Part shown: piece by piece, positions 24,692 through 33,059 of the stretch
Position numbering within the stretch: the first letter of the stretch is position 1
Layout: each line of letters begins with the position of its first letter
From: Patescibacteria group bacterium
Lineage (GTDB): Bacteria; Patescibacteriota; Minisyncoccia; Phycocordibacterales; PALSA-1337
Assembly: GCA_028865095.1 (NCBI GenBank)
Contig: JAGWLA010000005.1
Coordinates: 1-45,995 of the forward strand
Direction of reading: 5' to 3'
Length of the DNA: 45,995 nt
The notes under the pieces: model-generated
Told to the model about the DNA's origin: nothing
Seen by the model: the letters and a program-made list of their open reading frames with translations, nothing else
Database searches by the model: none
Program-made: the position numbers and the translations under genes

Positions 24692-26923
24692 TTACATGCT
24701 TTGGACCTGCTTTATGGCCGCATCGATCTGGGCCTTGTATTCGGGATGGGCCTTCTCGAGAGCCTGGAGAGTGACGACCGCCGCCGCTTTCTGGCCCGCT
24801 TGCGCCTGGGCCTGGGCCAGCTGGGCGCCGGCTTGGAGGTTGGTAGGATCGGCGTCGTACGCCGCCTGATATATGGCGATGGCTTTCGGATATTCCTTGA
24901 CCATCATATAGGCCTGCGCCATCTGCGGGGTACCGAAGATCGACGACTCCGCCCCGAAGAGGTCGTGGGCCTGCGCTTCTTTGCCGTCGAGCACGAGGGT
25001 CAGGGCGTAGGCCTGGGCGACTTGGGCGTCGTCGGTGGCGGACTGATAGGCTTGGGCGAGGAGCGCTTCGGCCTGGGCCGCTTTGCCGCTGTTGATGAGG
25101 GCATTGGCGAGCTCGAGGTCGATGGATTGCTTGGCAGGCGACAGCTCATGGGCGGTCTGGAGCAGCTGGACGCCTTGGCTGAACTGGCCGATAGAGTCCA
25201 TGAATGAGCCGCCGAGAGTGTATATGCGCGCGTCCTTCAGCGGCGTCGCGGCGATCTGGTCTTGGATGGCCTGCTCCGAGAGCGTGAAGAAGGCCTGCTT
25301 GACCGGGCCGGGCACGGACTGGCTCGATATGACGCTCGACGCGCAGGAGAGGAGCTGCTCCCTGATCTCCTGGTTGGCCACATACGTCCCGACGGACAGC
25401 GCGTCCTGGAAGAGGGCCGCGTCGGGCTGGGACCCGCACCCTTGGAGGGCGGCGATCAGCTTGGTATTCGCTTCGATCGGCCTGACATTGAACGCATAGA
25501 CCGTCGCGACCAGAGCGACGACCGCTGCGGGGACCGCGATATATTCGACGGATTCGAGAGAGAGCGTCTCCGAGCCGGTCCAGCGCTTGAGGAGCTTCGT
25601 GGACCAGCAATTCTCGGGGCGGTCCTTCAAGGACTGGACGAAAGCGAGGAGCGCGAAGAAGAGGATGTAGCTGGCGAGGTTGTCGAAGACGAAAGCGTTG
25701 TGCACCGCATAGCCGGCGACCAGGCCGGTCAGGACGCTCTTCGGGCCGATGCCGAGGTCGGACTTCCAGATGACGGAAAGGAGGATGGCGTAGAGCGCGA
25801 GGTAGGCGATGAGGCCCACGATGCCGCTGTTCACGAGCCAGTCGAGATAGACGCTATGGGCGCGGTCGAACCACTGTTCCTGGCCCCAGAGGCGCGGATC
25901 ATAGTTCGCGTTGAAGATGTAATTGAAATTCTCCTGGCCCCAGCCGAGGACGGGCCGCTCGGCGAAGCCGGTGAGGGCCATGTGCCAGATATAGAGGCGC
26001 GCCGTCGTCTCGCCGTTGGAGAGCGATATGCTCGCCATGCGGCCGAGCACGGGGTTGTTCTGCAGGAACGGCTGATGGCGGAGCGCGATGAACGCGAGGA
26101 TGATGGCGACGATGCCGAGGACGATGCCGCCCGATATCCAGCGCGACCGGGCCGACGCCGGCTTGCCCTTCTTGACCATGCCGCCGAACACGGCGTAGAC
26201 CGTCAAAGCCGCCATGGCGCCCCCGACGAGGCCGAGGATGGTGCCGCGCGTGGCGGTCTCGAAGAGGAGGAACGAGAAGAAGGCGGCGAGGATGGGGTAC
26301 GCCCAGACGAGGAAGCCCGCGTTGGCGATCTTCTTGGCCTTGGCCACGAAGAAGAGGTACGCCGCGATGCCGGCATTCATGAGCATATAGACGGCCATGT
26401 ATGCCGAATTGCCGAGAGAAGCGTCGATGCGGGTCGACCCCTGATGGATGGCGAACATCCCCAGGAGCTGCCCGACGCCGTAGAGCCCGACGACGAAAGC
26501 GACGGCCAGCTCGAAATTGAACCAGCGATGCCACATGCGCTTCCCTTCCTCGCCCGAGCCGAAGACCGCCGTCGCCACCATGAAGAATGCCCAGAGGTGG
26601 ATGATGGTGATCCAGCCTTCCATGCGCTCGAAGTTAGACCACATGCTGCGGATCGGGTTGACGCCGAGAAGGTCGGCGACGAGGGCGACGAGGGCGAATG
26701 CGGTCACTCCGACGGTGAGAGGCGACCATTTCGGCCGGTACTTCGTGTCGAGGCATGCCAGGACGAGCCAGCCGGCGAAGGCGATCTCGATGAGGATCCG
26801 GAAATAGAACGCTTTCCCTGTGATGAACGGGAAGAAGAGGTCGTTGGCGACGATCAGGGCGAATACAGGGACGAGGAACAGGGCGGATAAGACGATGCCT
26901 TTGGCGATTTTGTTCATGGTCAT
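24692..26923 (-). CDS. O-antigen ligase/polymerase-like membrane protein with TPR repeats
   Basis: 743 residues. Residues 1-480 hold about 12 transmembrane helices. The Wzy_C/WaaL-type region has PVLGWGQENFNYIF, the loop RAHSVYLDWLVNSGIVGL with a conserved His, and ETATRGTILGL. The C-terminal 230 residues are soluble, with TPR-like repeats (QGVQLLQTAHELSPAKQSID, KAIAIYQAAYDADPTNLQAG). Ligase/polymerase proteins of this type join or polymerise glycans on the outer face of the membrane. It is the first minus-strand gene of the polysaccharide locus and is divergent from the cytidylyltransferase. ATG at 26923 is 7 bases after TATACT; a second ATG at 26917 is possible. Confidence 0.88.
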   Translation of the reverse strand: MTMNKIAKGIVLSALFLVPVFALIVANDLFFPFITGKAFYFRILIEIAFAGWLVLACLDTKYRPKWSPLTVGVTAFALVALVADLLGVNPIRSMWSNFERMEGWITIIHLWAFFMVATAVFGSGEEGKRMWHRWFNFELAVAFVVGLYGVGQLLGMFAIHQGSTRIDASLGNSAYMAVYMLMNAGIAAYLFFVAKAKKIANAGFLVWAYPILAAFFSFLLFETATRGTILGLVGGAMAALTVYAVFGGMVKKGKPASARSRWISGGIVLGIVAIILAFIALRHQPFLQNNPVLGRMASISLSNGETTARLYIWHMALTGFAERPVLGWGQENFNYIFNANYDPRLWGQEQWFDRAHSVYLDWLVNSGIVGLIAYLALYAILLSVIWKSDLGIGPKSVLTGLVAGYAVHNAFVFDNLASYILFFALLAFVQSLKDRPENCWSTKLLKRWTGSETLSLESVEYIAVPAAVVALVATVYAFNVRPIEANTKLIAALQGCGSQPDAALFQDALSVGTYVANQEIREQLLSCASSVISSQSVPGPVKQAFFTLSEQAIQDQIAATPLKDARIYTLGGSFMDSIGQFSQGVQLLQTAHELSPAKQSIDLELANALINSGKAAQAEALLAQAYQSATDDAQVAQAYALTLVLDGKEAQAHDLFGAESSIFGTPQMAQAYMMVKEYPKAIAIYQAAYDADPTNLQAGAQLAQAQAQAGQKAAAVVTLQALEKAHPEYKAQIDAAIKQVQSM

Positions 26924-26930
26924 GGATGCG

Positions 26931-26938
26931 AGTATACT
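26931..26938. promoter_or_regulatory. Palindromic AGTATACT serving as -10 in both directions
   Basis: The 8-base palindrome gives TATACT on both strands. On the plus strand it ends 6 bases before the cytidylyltransferase ATG (26945). On the minus strand it ends 7 bases before the ligase ATG (26923). Start codons are 21 bases apart, so both transcripts would be leaderless and mutually exclusive. Confidence 0.7.
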
Positions 26939-26944
26939 ACACGG

Positions 26945-27397
26945 ATGGCAAACAAAAAAGTCTTCGTCTCCGGCACCTATGACATCCTCCATGCCGGCCA
27001 CATCAAGTTCTTCAAGGACGCCCGGGCCCTCGGCGGGCATCTGACCGTCTGCTCGGCGAGCAGCGAGGTCATCAAGCTCTCCAAGAAGCGCACGTCCGCC
27101 CTGCCCGACCGCCACAAGCTCGCCATCATCGGGGAGCTCCGGTGCGTCGACAAGGCGCTCATCAGCTCCGACCTCGACCCCGTCTTCGATTTCCTCGGGC
27201 ATTGGAAGCGCGACGGGGCGCCGGATATCCTGGCCGTCACGGACGACGACCGCAACGCCGAGCGCAAGCGCGCCGTCTGCCGGGACTACGGCGTCGAGCT
27301 CGTCGTCCTGCCCAAGACGCCGCCTTCGGCCGACGAGCCCGAGCCCATATCGACGACGGCGATCCGGAAGCGGATCAAAGCCGATCAGGGGGTGTAG
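26945..27397 (+). CDS. Cytidylyltransferase-like nucleotidyltransferase
   Basis: 150 residues. Members move a nucleotide (usually CMP, sometimes AMP) onto a sugar phosphate, alcohol phosphate or FMN. Motifs: VFVSGTYDILHAGHIKFF (the HxGH nucleotide site, residues about 18-21) and ISTTAIRKRI (the ISTT-x-I-x-x-R motif). Such enzymes make CDP-glycerol, ADP-heptose or FAD. Next to a polysaccharide exporter it may supply an activated glycan precursor; the substrate is unknown. The start is fixed by the TATACT 6 bases upstream. Confidence 0.85.
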   Translation: MANKKVFVSGTYDILHAGHIKFFKDARALGGHLTVCSASSEVIKLSKKRTSALPDRHKLAIIGELRCVDKALISSDLDPVFDFLGHWKRDGAPDILAVTDDDRNAERKRAVCRDYGVELVVLPKTPPSADEPEPISTTAIRKRIKADQGV

Positions 27398-27412
27398 GAA
27401 AACGCTGATTCG

Positions 27413-27421
27413 TGCTACCAT
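27413..27421 (+). promoter_or_regulatory. Extended -10 (TGCTACCAT), leaderless type, for the ABC permease
   Basis: TGC then TACCAT (27416-27421), ending 6 bases before ATG at 27428. It lies just after the cytidylyltransferase stop, so the exporter operon has its own promoter. Confidence 0.55.
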
Positions 27422-27427
27422 GGCGCA

Positions 27428-28252
27428 ATGGCAACGCCGATCCTGGTGATAAAACCGAAGAAAGTCTTCAGTTTCGGAGACCTGCGCGAGCTATGGCTCT
27501 ATCGCGAGCTCCTCTATTTCTTCTCCTGGCGGGACATCAAGGTCCGTTACAAGCAGACGGCAATCGGCGTCCTCTGGGCGATTTTCCAGCCGTTCATCAC
27601 CATGGTCGTATTCACGGTCCTTTTCGGCACTCTCGCGAAAGTGCCGTCCGACAACGTGCCTTATCCAATCTTCGTCTATGTCGGGCTGCTCTTCTGGCAG
27701 TTCTTCTCCGATTCCCTGAGCGACACCTCGAACGCCCTCGTCAATAACCAGTCGATCGTCACCAAAGTCTACTTCCCCCGGCTCATCCTCCCCATCTCGT
27801 CCGTGACCACGAAGCTCGTCGATTTCGCAGTCGCCGCGGTCATCCTGGTCGGCATGATGCTCTATTACGACTATACGCCAAACCTGCTCGGCCTGCTCAT
27901 CCTGCCGCTCCTCCTCGCCATATCGTTCATGGCGGCGGTGGGGGGTGGCCTCCTGCTCTCCGCAATCAACGTCAAGTACCGCGACGTGCGCTACGCCCTG
28001 CCATTCTTCATCCAGATCCTGCTCTTCCTCACGCCGGTCATATATCCCTCGTCGATCGCGGGCAAGTTTTCGAAGCTGCTGGCCTTGAACCCCATGACCG
28101 GCGTCATCCAGAGCGCCCGCGCCGCCCTCCTCGGCACGACCCCTCTCAACTGGTGGCTCGTCGCAGATTCGCTGCTCGCCACCGTGGTCCTCCTGGCGGT
28201 CGGCGTATACGTCTTCAAGAAGACCGAGCGGACTTTCGCTGATATCATATAG
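27428..28252 (+). CDS. Polysaccharide ABC exporter permease (Wzm-type, ABC-2)
   Basis: 274 residues with six predicted membrane helices. FFSWRDIKVRYKQTAIGVLW and the next FQPFITMVVFTVLFG are the hallmark start of ABC-2 polysaccharide permeases, and YRDVRYALPFFIQILLFLTPVIYP is the matching C-terminal motif. It forms the channel that exports a lipid-linked glycan, energised by the ATPase at 29131. A methyltransferase gene lies between the two subunits. The following ATG (28259) comes 6 bases after the stop. Confidence 0.93.
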   Translation: MATPILVIKPKKVFSFGDLRELWLYRELLYFFSWRDIKVRYKQTAIGVLWAIFQPFITMVVFTVLFGTLAKVPSDNVPYPIFVYVGLLFWQFFSDSLSDTSNALVNNQSIVTKVYFPRLILPISSVTTKLVDFAVAAVILVGMMLYYDYTPNLLGLLILPLLLAISFMAAVGGGLLLSAINVKYRDVRYALPFFIQILLFLTPVIYPSSIAGKFSKLLALNPMTGVIQSARAALLGTTPLNWWLVADSLLATVVLLAVGVYVFKKTERTFADII

Positions 28253-28258
28253 ACCGCC

Positions 28259-29134
28259 ATGAATACCGGGCTCAACAGCTACAAGAAGACTATATTCTCC
28301 CAATGGGGCGAGGACGGCATCATCGAGGAGATATTCAAACGCATCGGCGAGACGAATCGCCTCTGCGTCGAATTCGGGGCCGGCGACGGCTTCGAATGCT
28401 CGAACGTCTGGCATCTCATAAAGGACCGGGGCTGGAACGCCCTTCTCATGGAGCCTGACGAGGCACGGTACGAGAAGTGGATGGCCCTGAAGAAGGAGGC
28501 TCCGCGTCTCGAAGTGCTCAAGACGGCCGTCGCGCCCGAAGGAGACGCGTCCCTTGAGAGCATCCTCGAGAGGAATGGCGCGCCCCGCAGCCTCGACCTC
28601 CTCTCTATCGACATCGACGGCGACGATTATCACATATTCAAGGACATGAAGGCATTCAAGCCACGCGTGCTCATCATCGAGCACAATCCGACCATCCCGC
28701 CCGAAGACAGCATCGTCCAGGCGTACGGCGAGAAAGAGCCGTTCGGCGCCTCCGCGCGCGCAAACCTCGATCTGGCGCATGAAAAGGGATATTCGCTGGC
28801 AGCCATGACGCATACGAACTGCATATTCGTGCGCTCCGACGAATTCGCGAAGCTGGGCATCGAGGAACCAGGCCTTGAAGAGGTGTTCGACCGTTCCGGC
28901 CTATCCTATGTCGTATCGGCTTATAACGGATCGCTCTATCTGCGAGGGTTGCGAGGGAAAGGGCAGCCGGCGTTCGGCTGGATCTATCGGGGCTTCCGCG
29001 TCTCTTTCTTCTGGTCGAGGATCCATGCATTCGCGTTCGGACTGGCCTTCAAGGCCAAGATATCGGCGACATTGGCGCGCCGATACGGAGCCATCGTCGC
29101 TTTCTATTCCGGGAAAAGGCATACACAGCCATGA
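28259..29134 (+). CDS. FkbM-like SAM-dependent methyltransferase
   Basis: 291 residues. CVEFGAGDGFECSN is the SAM-binding motif I, followed by LLMEPDE and LDLLSIDIDGDDYHIF with the acidic Ile-Asp-Asp-Gly motif typical of FkbM-like enzymes. The C-terminal 60 or so residues are basic and hydrophobic and may touch the membrane. It likely O-methylates a sugar or lipid-linked glycan. It sits between the permease and ATPase genes and ends in a 4-base ATGA overlap with the ATPase start, so translation is coupled. Target unknown. Confidence 0.82.
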   Translation: MNTGLNSYKKTIFSQWGEDGIIEEIFKRIGETNRLCVEFGAGDGFECSNVWHLIKDRGWNALLMEPDEARYEKWMALKKEAPRLEVLKTAVAPEGDASLESILERNGAPRSLDLLSIDIDGDDYHIFKDMKAFKPRVLIIEHNPTIPPEDSIVQAYGEKEPFGASARANLDLAHEKGYSLAAMTHTNCIFVRSDEFAKLGIEEPGLEEVFDRSGLSYVVSAYNGSLYLRGLRGKGQPAFGWIYRGFRVSFFWSRIHAFAFGLAFKAKISATLARRYGAIVAFYSGKRHTQP

Positions 29135-30411
29135 ATCAGGACCAGCCCATCATCGAAGCGGCGCATGTCGGGAAGCGCTATGACATCATCCACCAGCGCG
29201 GGCGCTATGTCTCCTTGCGCGACGTCATGATGAACATCGTCCGATCGCCTTTCAAGATCCTCTCCACTAAAGTCAGGCGCGCTGCAGGCATAGAGAAGCG
29301 GGAAGAGTTCTGGGCCCTTAGAGACGTCAGCTTCTCGATCGGGCGCGGCGAGGTGGTAGGCATCATCGGGCGCAACGGTGCAGGCAAATCGACGCTGCTC
29401 AAGATCCTCTCCCAGATCACACCCCCTACGACAGGAGAGATCGCCATCCGCGGAAAGATTGGTTCTCTTCTCGAGGTCGGCACAGGCTTCCATCCGGAGC
29501 TGACCGGCCGCGAAAACATCTTCTTGAATGGAGCGATTCTGGGCATGGCGCGGCGCGAGATCGCCCGTAAATTCGACGAGATCGTCACGTTCGCCGGCGT
29601 CGAGAAGTTCCTGGATACCCCAGTCAAGCATTATTCGAGCGGCATGTATGTGCGCTTGGCTTTCTCGGTCGCGGCGCACATGGAACCGGACATCCTCATC
29701 GTCGACGAAGTGCTGGCGGTCGGCGATGCCGAATTCCAGAAGAGATGCCTCGGGAAGATGGATGAGATAACGAAGAAAGACGGGAGGACGATCCTGTTCG
29801 TCAGCCATAATATGGGAGCCATCAGAGAGCTCTGCAAGAAGACCATCCTCATGGAAAACGGCCGTATCAAGGATGTCGGTCCCACCGAGAAAGTCATCGA
29901 CGGATATCTCGGACTCGATCCTGCGGCATCTCCCGCCAAAGCGGCAGCCGTGAGGTTCGACGACGACCCGGCGAAGCAGTTCCAGATCGGCTCGATATCG
30001 GTGAGAGCCGCCGCCGACGGCATGCCCCGGTCGTCGCTGCCGATCGAAGAGCAGTTCTTCATCGATATCGAATGCGTGATACGGGATACGATCGACAGCG
30101 TCTGCCTTATCATCGTCTTTTCCAACGACGAAGGCCGTCAGGTCGCCAATTTCATGGAGCTCGACTCCGATCCGCGCGCCTTGGCGGAAAGGAAGCCCGG
30201 GACATACCGCGTCCGCGCCGCCATCCCAGGCATATTCAATATCGGCTCATTCGGCACGCGCGTCATCGTCGAACGCGGCGACGAAGTGCTGGACTCCGTC
30301 GACGGGCCGCTCATACGCATCGTCGACAATAAGCCCCGCTCCTATCGGATGGAGCTCCGACGGGCGCCGCTCATCCCGAAGGCGGTCTGGACGACCGATA
30401 TCGCGGCATAA
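29131..30411 (+). CDS. Polysaccharide ABC exporter ATPase (Wzt-type) with C-terminal glycan-binding-like domain
   Basis: 426 residues. Walker A GRNGAGKST is at 80-88, the signature region is YSSGMYVRLAFSVA, and Walker B is ILIVDEVLAVGD. Residues about 265-426 are an extra C-terminal domain of the Wzt type, which in characterised exporters recognises the finished non-reducing end of the glycan; here it would check an O-methylated or otherwise capped end. The start overlaps the preceding stop by ATGA. It precedes another FkbM-type gene by 5 bases. Cytoplasmic face of the membrane. Confidence 0.93.
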   Translation: MNQDQPIIEAAHVGKRYDIIHQRGRYVSLRDVMMNIVRSPFKILSTKVRRAAGIEKREEFWALRDVSFSIGRGEVVGIIGRNGAGKSTLLKILSQITPPTTGEIAIRGKIGSLLEVGTGFHPELTGRENIFLNGAILGMARREIARKFDEIVTFAGVEKFLDTPVKHYSSGMYVRLAFSVAAHMEPDILIVDEVLAVGDAEFQKRCLGKMDEITKKDGRTILFVSHNMGAIRELCKKTILMENGRIKDVGPTEKVIDGYLGLDPAASPAKAAAVRFDDDPAKQFQIGSISVRAAADGMPRSSLPIEEQFFIDIECVIRDTIDSVCLIIVFSNDEGRQVANFMELDSDPRALAERKPGTYRVRAAIPGIFNIGSFGTRVIVERGDEVLDSVDGPLIRIVDNKPRSYRMELRRAPLIPKAVWTTDIAA

Positions 30412-30416
30412 TCCCC

Positions 30417-31208
30417 ATGCTCGCAAGCTTCGCATTCTTAAAGCGCGTAGCGGCGAATCCCGGGATCGGGAAGATCCGCACCATCGTGGAGATCGGCGCG
30501 AACAAATGCACAGAGAGCCTCGATTTCTTCGATTCATTCCCTGATGCCGATATCTATCCGTTCGAGTGCAATCCTGACACCATCCCGATCTGCAGGGACG
30601 CGATCAAGGGCAAGGCGCGGATCCATCTGATAGAGAAAGCCGCGAGCGACCGGGATGGGACGATCGATTTCTTCCCCATCGATACAGCCCATGCTGCGAC
30701 GATCCATGAGGATGGAAACACCGGCGCCTCGTCCCTCTTCCTCCGCAATGACGACAACGGGGTCACCCGCGAACGGCTCCCCCAGAGACAAGTGACTGTG
30801 GGATCGATTGCTCTGGAGACCTTCATGCGCGAGCATGAGCTCGGCTCGATCGACATGCTCTGGCTCGATGCCCAAGGGGCGGAGCTCATGATCCTGAAAG
30901 GCCTTGGCCCGCGCATCGGCGACGTAAAACTCATCCAATGCGAGACCGAGTTCGTCGAAGAATACTCCAGGCAGCCACTCTATCCCGAGATACGCTCGTT
31001 CATGGAGCGGCATGGCTTCGTCTTCTGCGGATTCTCGTCGGAATGGTATCCGCATGCCGCCGATTCAATCTTCATCCGGCGCGACATCTTCGAAGCCATG
31101 CCGCTCCTGGCGAAGATATTCTTCCGGTTCTTCGCAGCGCTGCCGGTCGGACCGGCATGGTCGCGAAAGATGACATACCGGATGCGCCGCTGGTACGCCG
31201 GGGTATAA
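30417..31208 (+). CDS. FkbM family methyltransferase
   Basis: 263 residues. IRTIVEIGANKCTESLDFF is the SAM motif I, YPFECNPDTIPICRDAI binds the ribose, and IDMLWLDAQGAELMILKGLG is the FkbM LDxxGxE motif. RKHGFVFCG-like C-terminal strand is present as ERHGFVFCG. Probably adds a methyl group to a sugar hydroxyl of the exported glycan. It follows the ATPase by 5 bases. The stop TAA at 31206-31208 lies inside the next promoter. Confidence 0.87.
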   Translation: MLASFAFLKRVAANPGIGKIRTIVEIGANKCTESLDFFDSFPDADIYPFECNPDTIPICRDAIKGKARIHLIEKAASDRDGTIDFFPIDTAHAATIHEDGNTGASSLFLRNDDNGVTRERLPQRQVTVGSIALETFMREHELGSIDMLWLDAQGAELMILKGLGPRIGDVKLIQCETEFVEEYSRQPLYPEIRSFMERHGFVFCGFSSEWYPHAADSIFIRRDIFEAMPLLAKIFFRFFAALPVGPAWSRKMTYRMRRWYAGV

Positions 31209-31209
31209 T
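31204..31209 (+). promoter_or_regulatory. -10 TATAAT, leaderless type, overlapping the upstream stop codon
   Basis: TATAAT ends 8 bases before ATG at 31218 and contains the stop TAA of the methyltransferase gene. It could give separate transcription of the glycosyltransferase. Confidence 0.6.
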
Positions 31210-31217
31210 AGAATCCC

Positions 31218-32201
31218 ATGAGAAGGATCTACATCACTTTCAGCGGCTCTGTATACGACAAGACGACCAAGCTTATTGTCCGCGACGGCCCACGCCTGGG
31301 AGCGGACGAGGTATGGGTATATGACGATGTGTGGCTCACAATGCAAGAATTCTATTCCCATAACCATTGGCTATGGGAGCATCATCACAAACGAGGCTTC
31401 GGCTGGTACGCATGGAAGCCGTTCATCATTCTCGACGCGCTTTCCCGTCTTGAAGAAGGCGACATCGTCCTCTATACCGATGCGGACACATATCCCATCC
31501 GCGACCTCTCCGCGCTTTACGACCGATGCGCCCGCGACGGCATCATGCTTTTCGAGTCTTCGGGCGAACCCCATGTCAAGTGGTGCAAACGGGATTGTTA
31601 TATCGTCATGGGGCAGGATGAGGAAAAGTATCACGGAGGGCAACACGGCGTAGCCCGCTTCATGGCATTCCAAAAAGGCCGATGGAGGCCGTACCAGTTC
31701 CTTATGGAATGGCTCGCTTACTGCGTCAATCCCCTGGCGACCACCTTCGATCCGAGCGTCCTGGGCAAACCGGAATTGCCCGGCTTCGTCGAGCATCGGA
31801 CCGAACAGGCGATCATGACGAACCTGGCGCATAAGTATGGCTACCGGCTGCACCGTGAAGCGGACCAGGCCGGCGAGGGAAGGACGAACGACCGCGACCT
31901 GTATGACCAGCTCTTCATCCAAAAAGATGACTGGGTCAAGAAGACGGGAAGGAATATGACGGCGCCCGTCGAGGGGAGCGCTTACCGGAACATACCTGGA
32001 TTCAAGGCCGAAGGGAACGCCTCCCAAAAAGACGTGGCTTCGGGGAGACGAAGAGACCTCGGGTCCCGCCTGATCGCCATAAGGAATATCGCCATCGTCA
32101 AGACCCGCAGAACTCTCATGAAGGCGGCCTTCCGCATCACTCCCCGGCCGGTCAAGACATTCATCAAGAGGCGGATGGGCCGTCTAAAGCGATCGGTTTA
32201 A
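31218..32201 (+). CDS. Glycosyltransferase-like protein (GT-A fold with DAD-type motif)
   Basis: 327 residues. GDIVLYTDADTYPIRDLSALYDR carries a DxD-type metal-nucleotide motif, and GFGWYAWKPFIILDALSRL matches small bacterial and viral glycosyltransferases that resemble capsule enzymes. Cys-rich KWCKRDCYIVMG follows. No membrane segment. The donor and acceptor sugars are unknown. The C-terminal 60 residues are basic (KTRRTLMKAAFRITPRP), suitable for binding the membrane. It ends beside a hairpin that terminates the convergent SDR gene. Confidence 0.75.
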   Translation: MRRIYITFSGSVYDKTTKLIVRDGPRLGADEVWVYDDVWLTMQEFYSHNHWLWEHHHKRGFGWYAWKPFIILDALSRLEEGDIVLYTDADTYPIRDLSALYDRCARDGIMLFESSGEPHVKWCKRDCYIVMGQDEEKYHGGQHGVARFMAFQKGRWRPYQFLMEWLAYCVNPLATTFDPSVLGKPELPGFVEHRTEQAIMTNLAHKYGYRLHREADQAGEGRTNDRDLYDQLFIQKDDWVKKTGRNMTAPVEGSAYRNIPGFKAEGNASQKDVASGRRRDLGSRLIAIRNIAIVKTRRTLMKAAFRITPRPVKTFIKRRMGRLKRSV

Positions 32202-32203
32202 AC

Positions 32204-32226
32204 AAAAAAGGAGGGTAGACCCTCCT
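32204..32226 (-). terminator. Terminator of the SDR gene
   Basis: On the minus strand AGGAGGG-TCTA-CCCTCCT is a 7-bp hairpin followed by TTTTT. It is 29 bases after the SDR stop codon and directly abuts the stop of the convergent glycosyltransferase. Confidence 0.8.
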
Positions 32227-32255
32227 CGACAGCGGCGTTATCGGACATGCGCGCA

Positions 32256-32984
32256 TCACGGGCTCTTGGCCGGCTCGGTCCGGCGCAAGAAGCCCCATCC
32301 ATCGTCTCCACTGGCCGCATCCCGCCAGGGATCCCATTGGGCAGCGATGAGACGGCCCCTCAAGCGGGACCCTTCGGGTCCGAGCAGGAATTCGACAAGC
32401 TCGAGCACTGCGGGCAACCCCTTAGTGTCGAACTTGAGCGCCTTTGCATATTCCTCGTCTCCTGCCAATCTGGGACCGGCGGCGATGACCTCAGCCGACA
32501 TCTTGGTCCTCACAGCCCCGGGAGCGATGACGAAGAAATCCTCCCCAGGATGCTCGTTAGCCAATACCTCCGCTAGCCTGACCACGCCGGCTTTCGCAGA
32601 AGCATAGGCAGAGAAATTCGGCCTCGGCTTCGTCGCGCCGCCACCCCCGAATAATATGACCTTCGGCCTCTTCGATCCCGATAACAACGCATGGAAGGCG
32701 CGCCAGACATAGAATGGGCCTTTAAGGTCCACATCGATGGTCTTGGACCATTCTCTGGGATCGACCACGCTTGATGGACCGATCGATCCTTGGATGCCGG
32801 CGCAATGTATCAGAGCATCGATATGGGATATATCGAGCCGTGAAGCCCAGCGTTCGAGAGCTCCATAATCCGAGACATCGCACAAAACGTGCGGAAGCTC
32901 AAGGATATGATGCCCCTTCTGTGACAGGCTTTCGGCGAGATAACGGCCGATGCCAGAACCGGTTCCGGTGATTAATATATTCAT
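32256..32984 (-). CDS. Short-chain dehydrogenase/reductase
   Basis: 242 residues. ITGTGSGIGRYLAE is the NAD(P) Gly-rich motif, HCAGIQG stands for NNAG, and YASAKAG holds the catalytic Tyr and Lys with an upstream Ser region at LFGGGG, where the usual Ser is not obvious. This could be a sugar-nucleotide or polyol oxidoreductase of the glycan locus. APGAVRTKM resembles the PG motif. No clear promoter hexamer close to the start; the gap to the next gene (32985-33059) is short and holds nothing else recognised. Confidence 0.82.
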   Translation of the reverse strand: MNILITGTGSGIGRYLAESLSQKGHHILELPHVLCDVSDYGALERWASRLDISHIDALIHCAGIQGSIGPSSVVDPREWSKTIDVDLKGPFYVWRAFHALLSGSKRPKVILFGGGGATKPRPNFSAYASAKAGVVRLAEVLANEHPGEDFFVIAPGAVRTKMSAEVIAAGPRLAGDEEYAKALKFDTKGLPAVLELVEFLLGPEGSRLRGRLIAAQWDPWRDAASGDDGWGFLRRTEPAKSP

Positions 32985-33059
32985 AAGTCAAATGTTCGAA
33001 TCGCTTGATAGGAAACTACCACTGCAAGGGAATTTGTCAATCTCCCTCACCGGCCTTCT

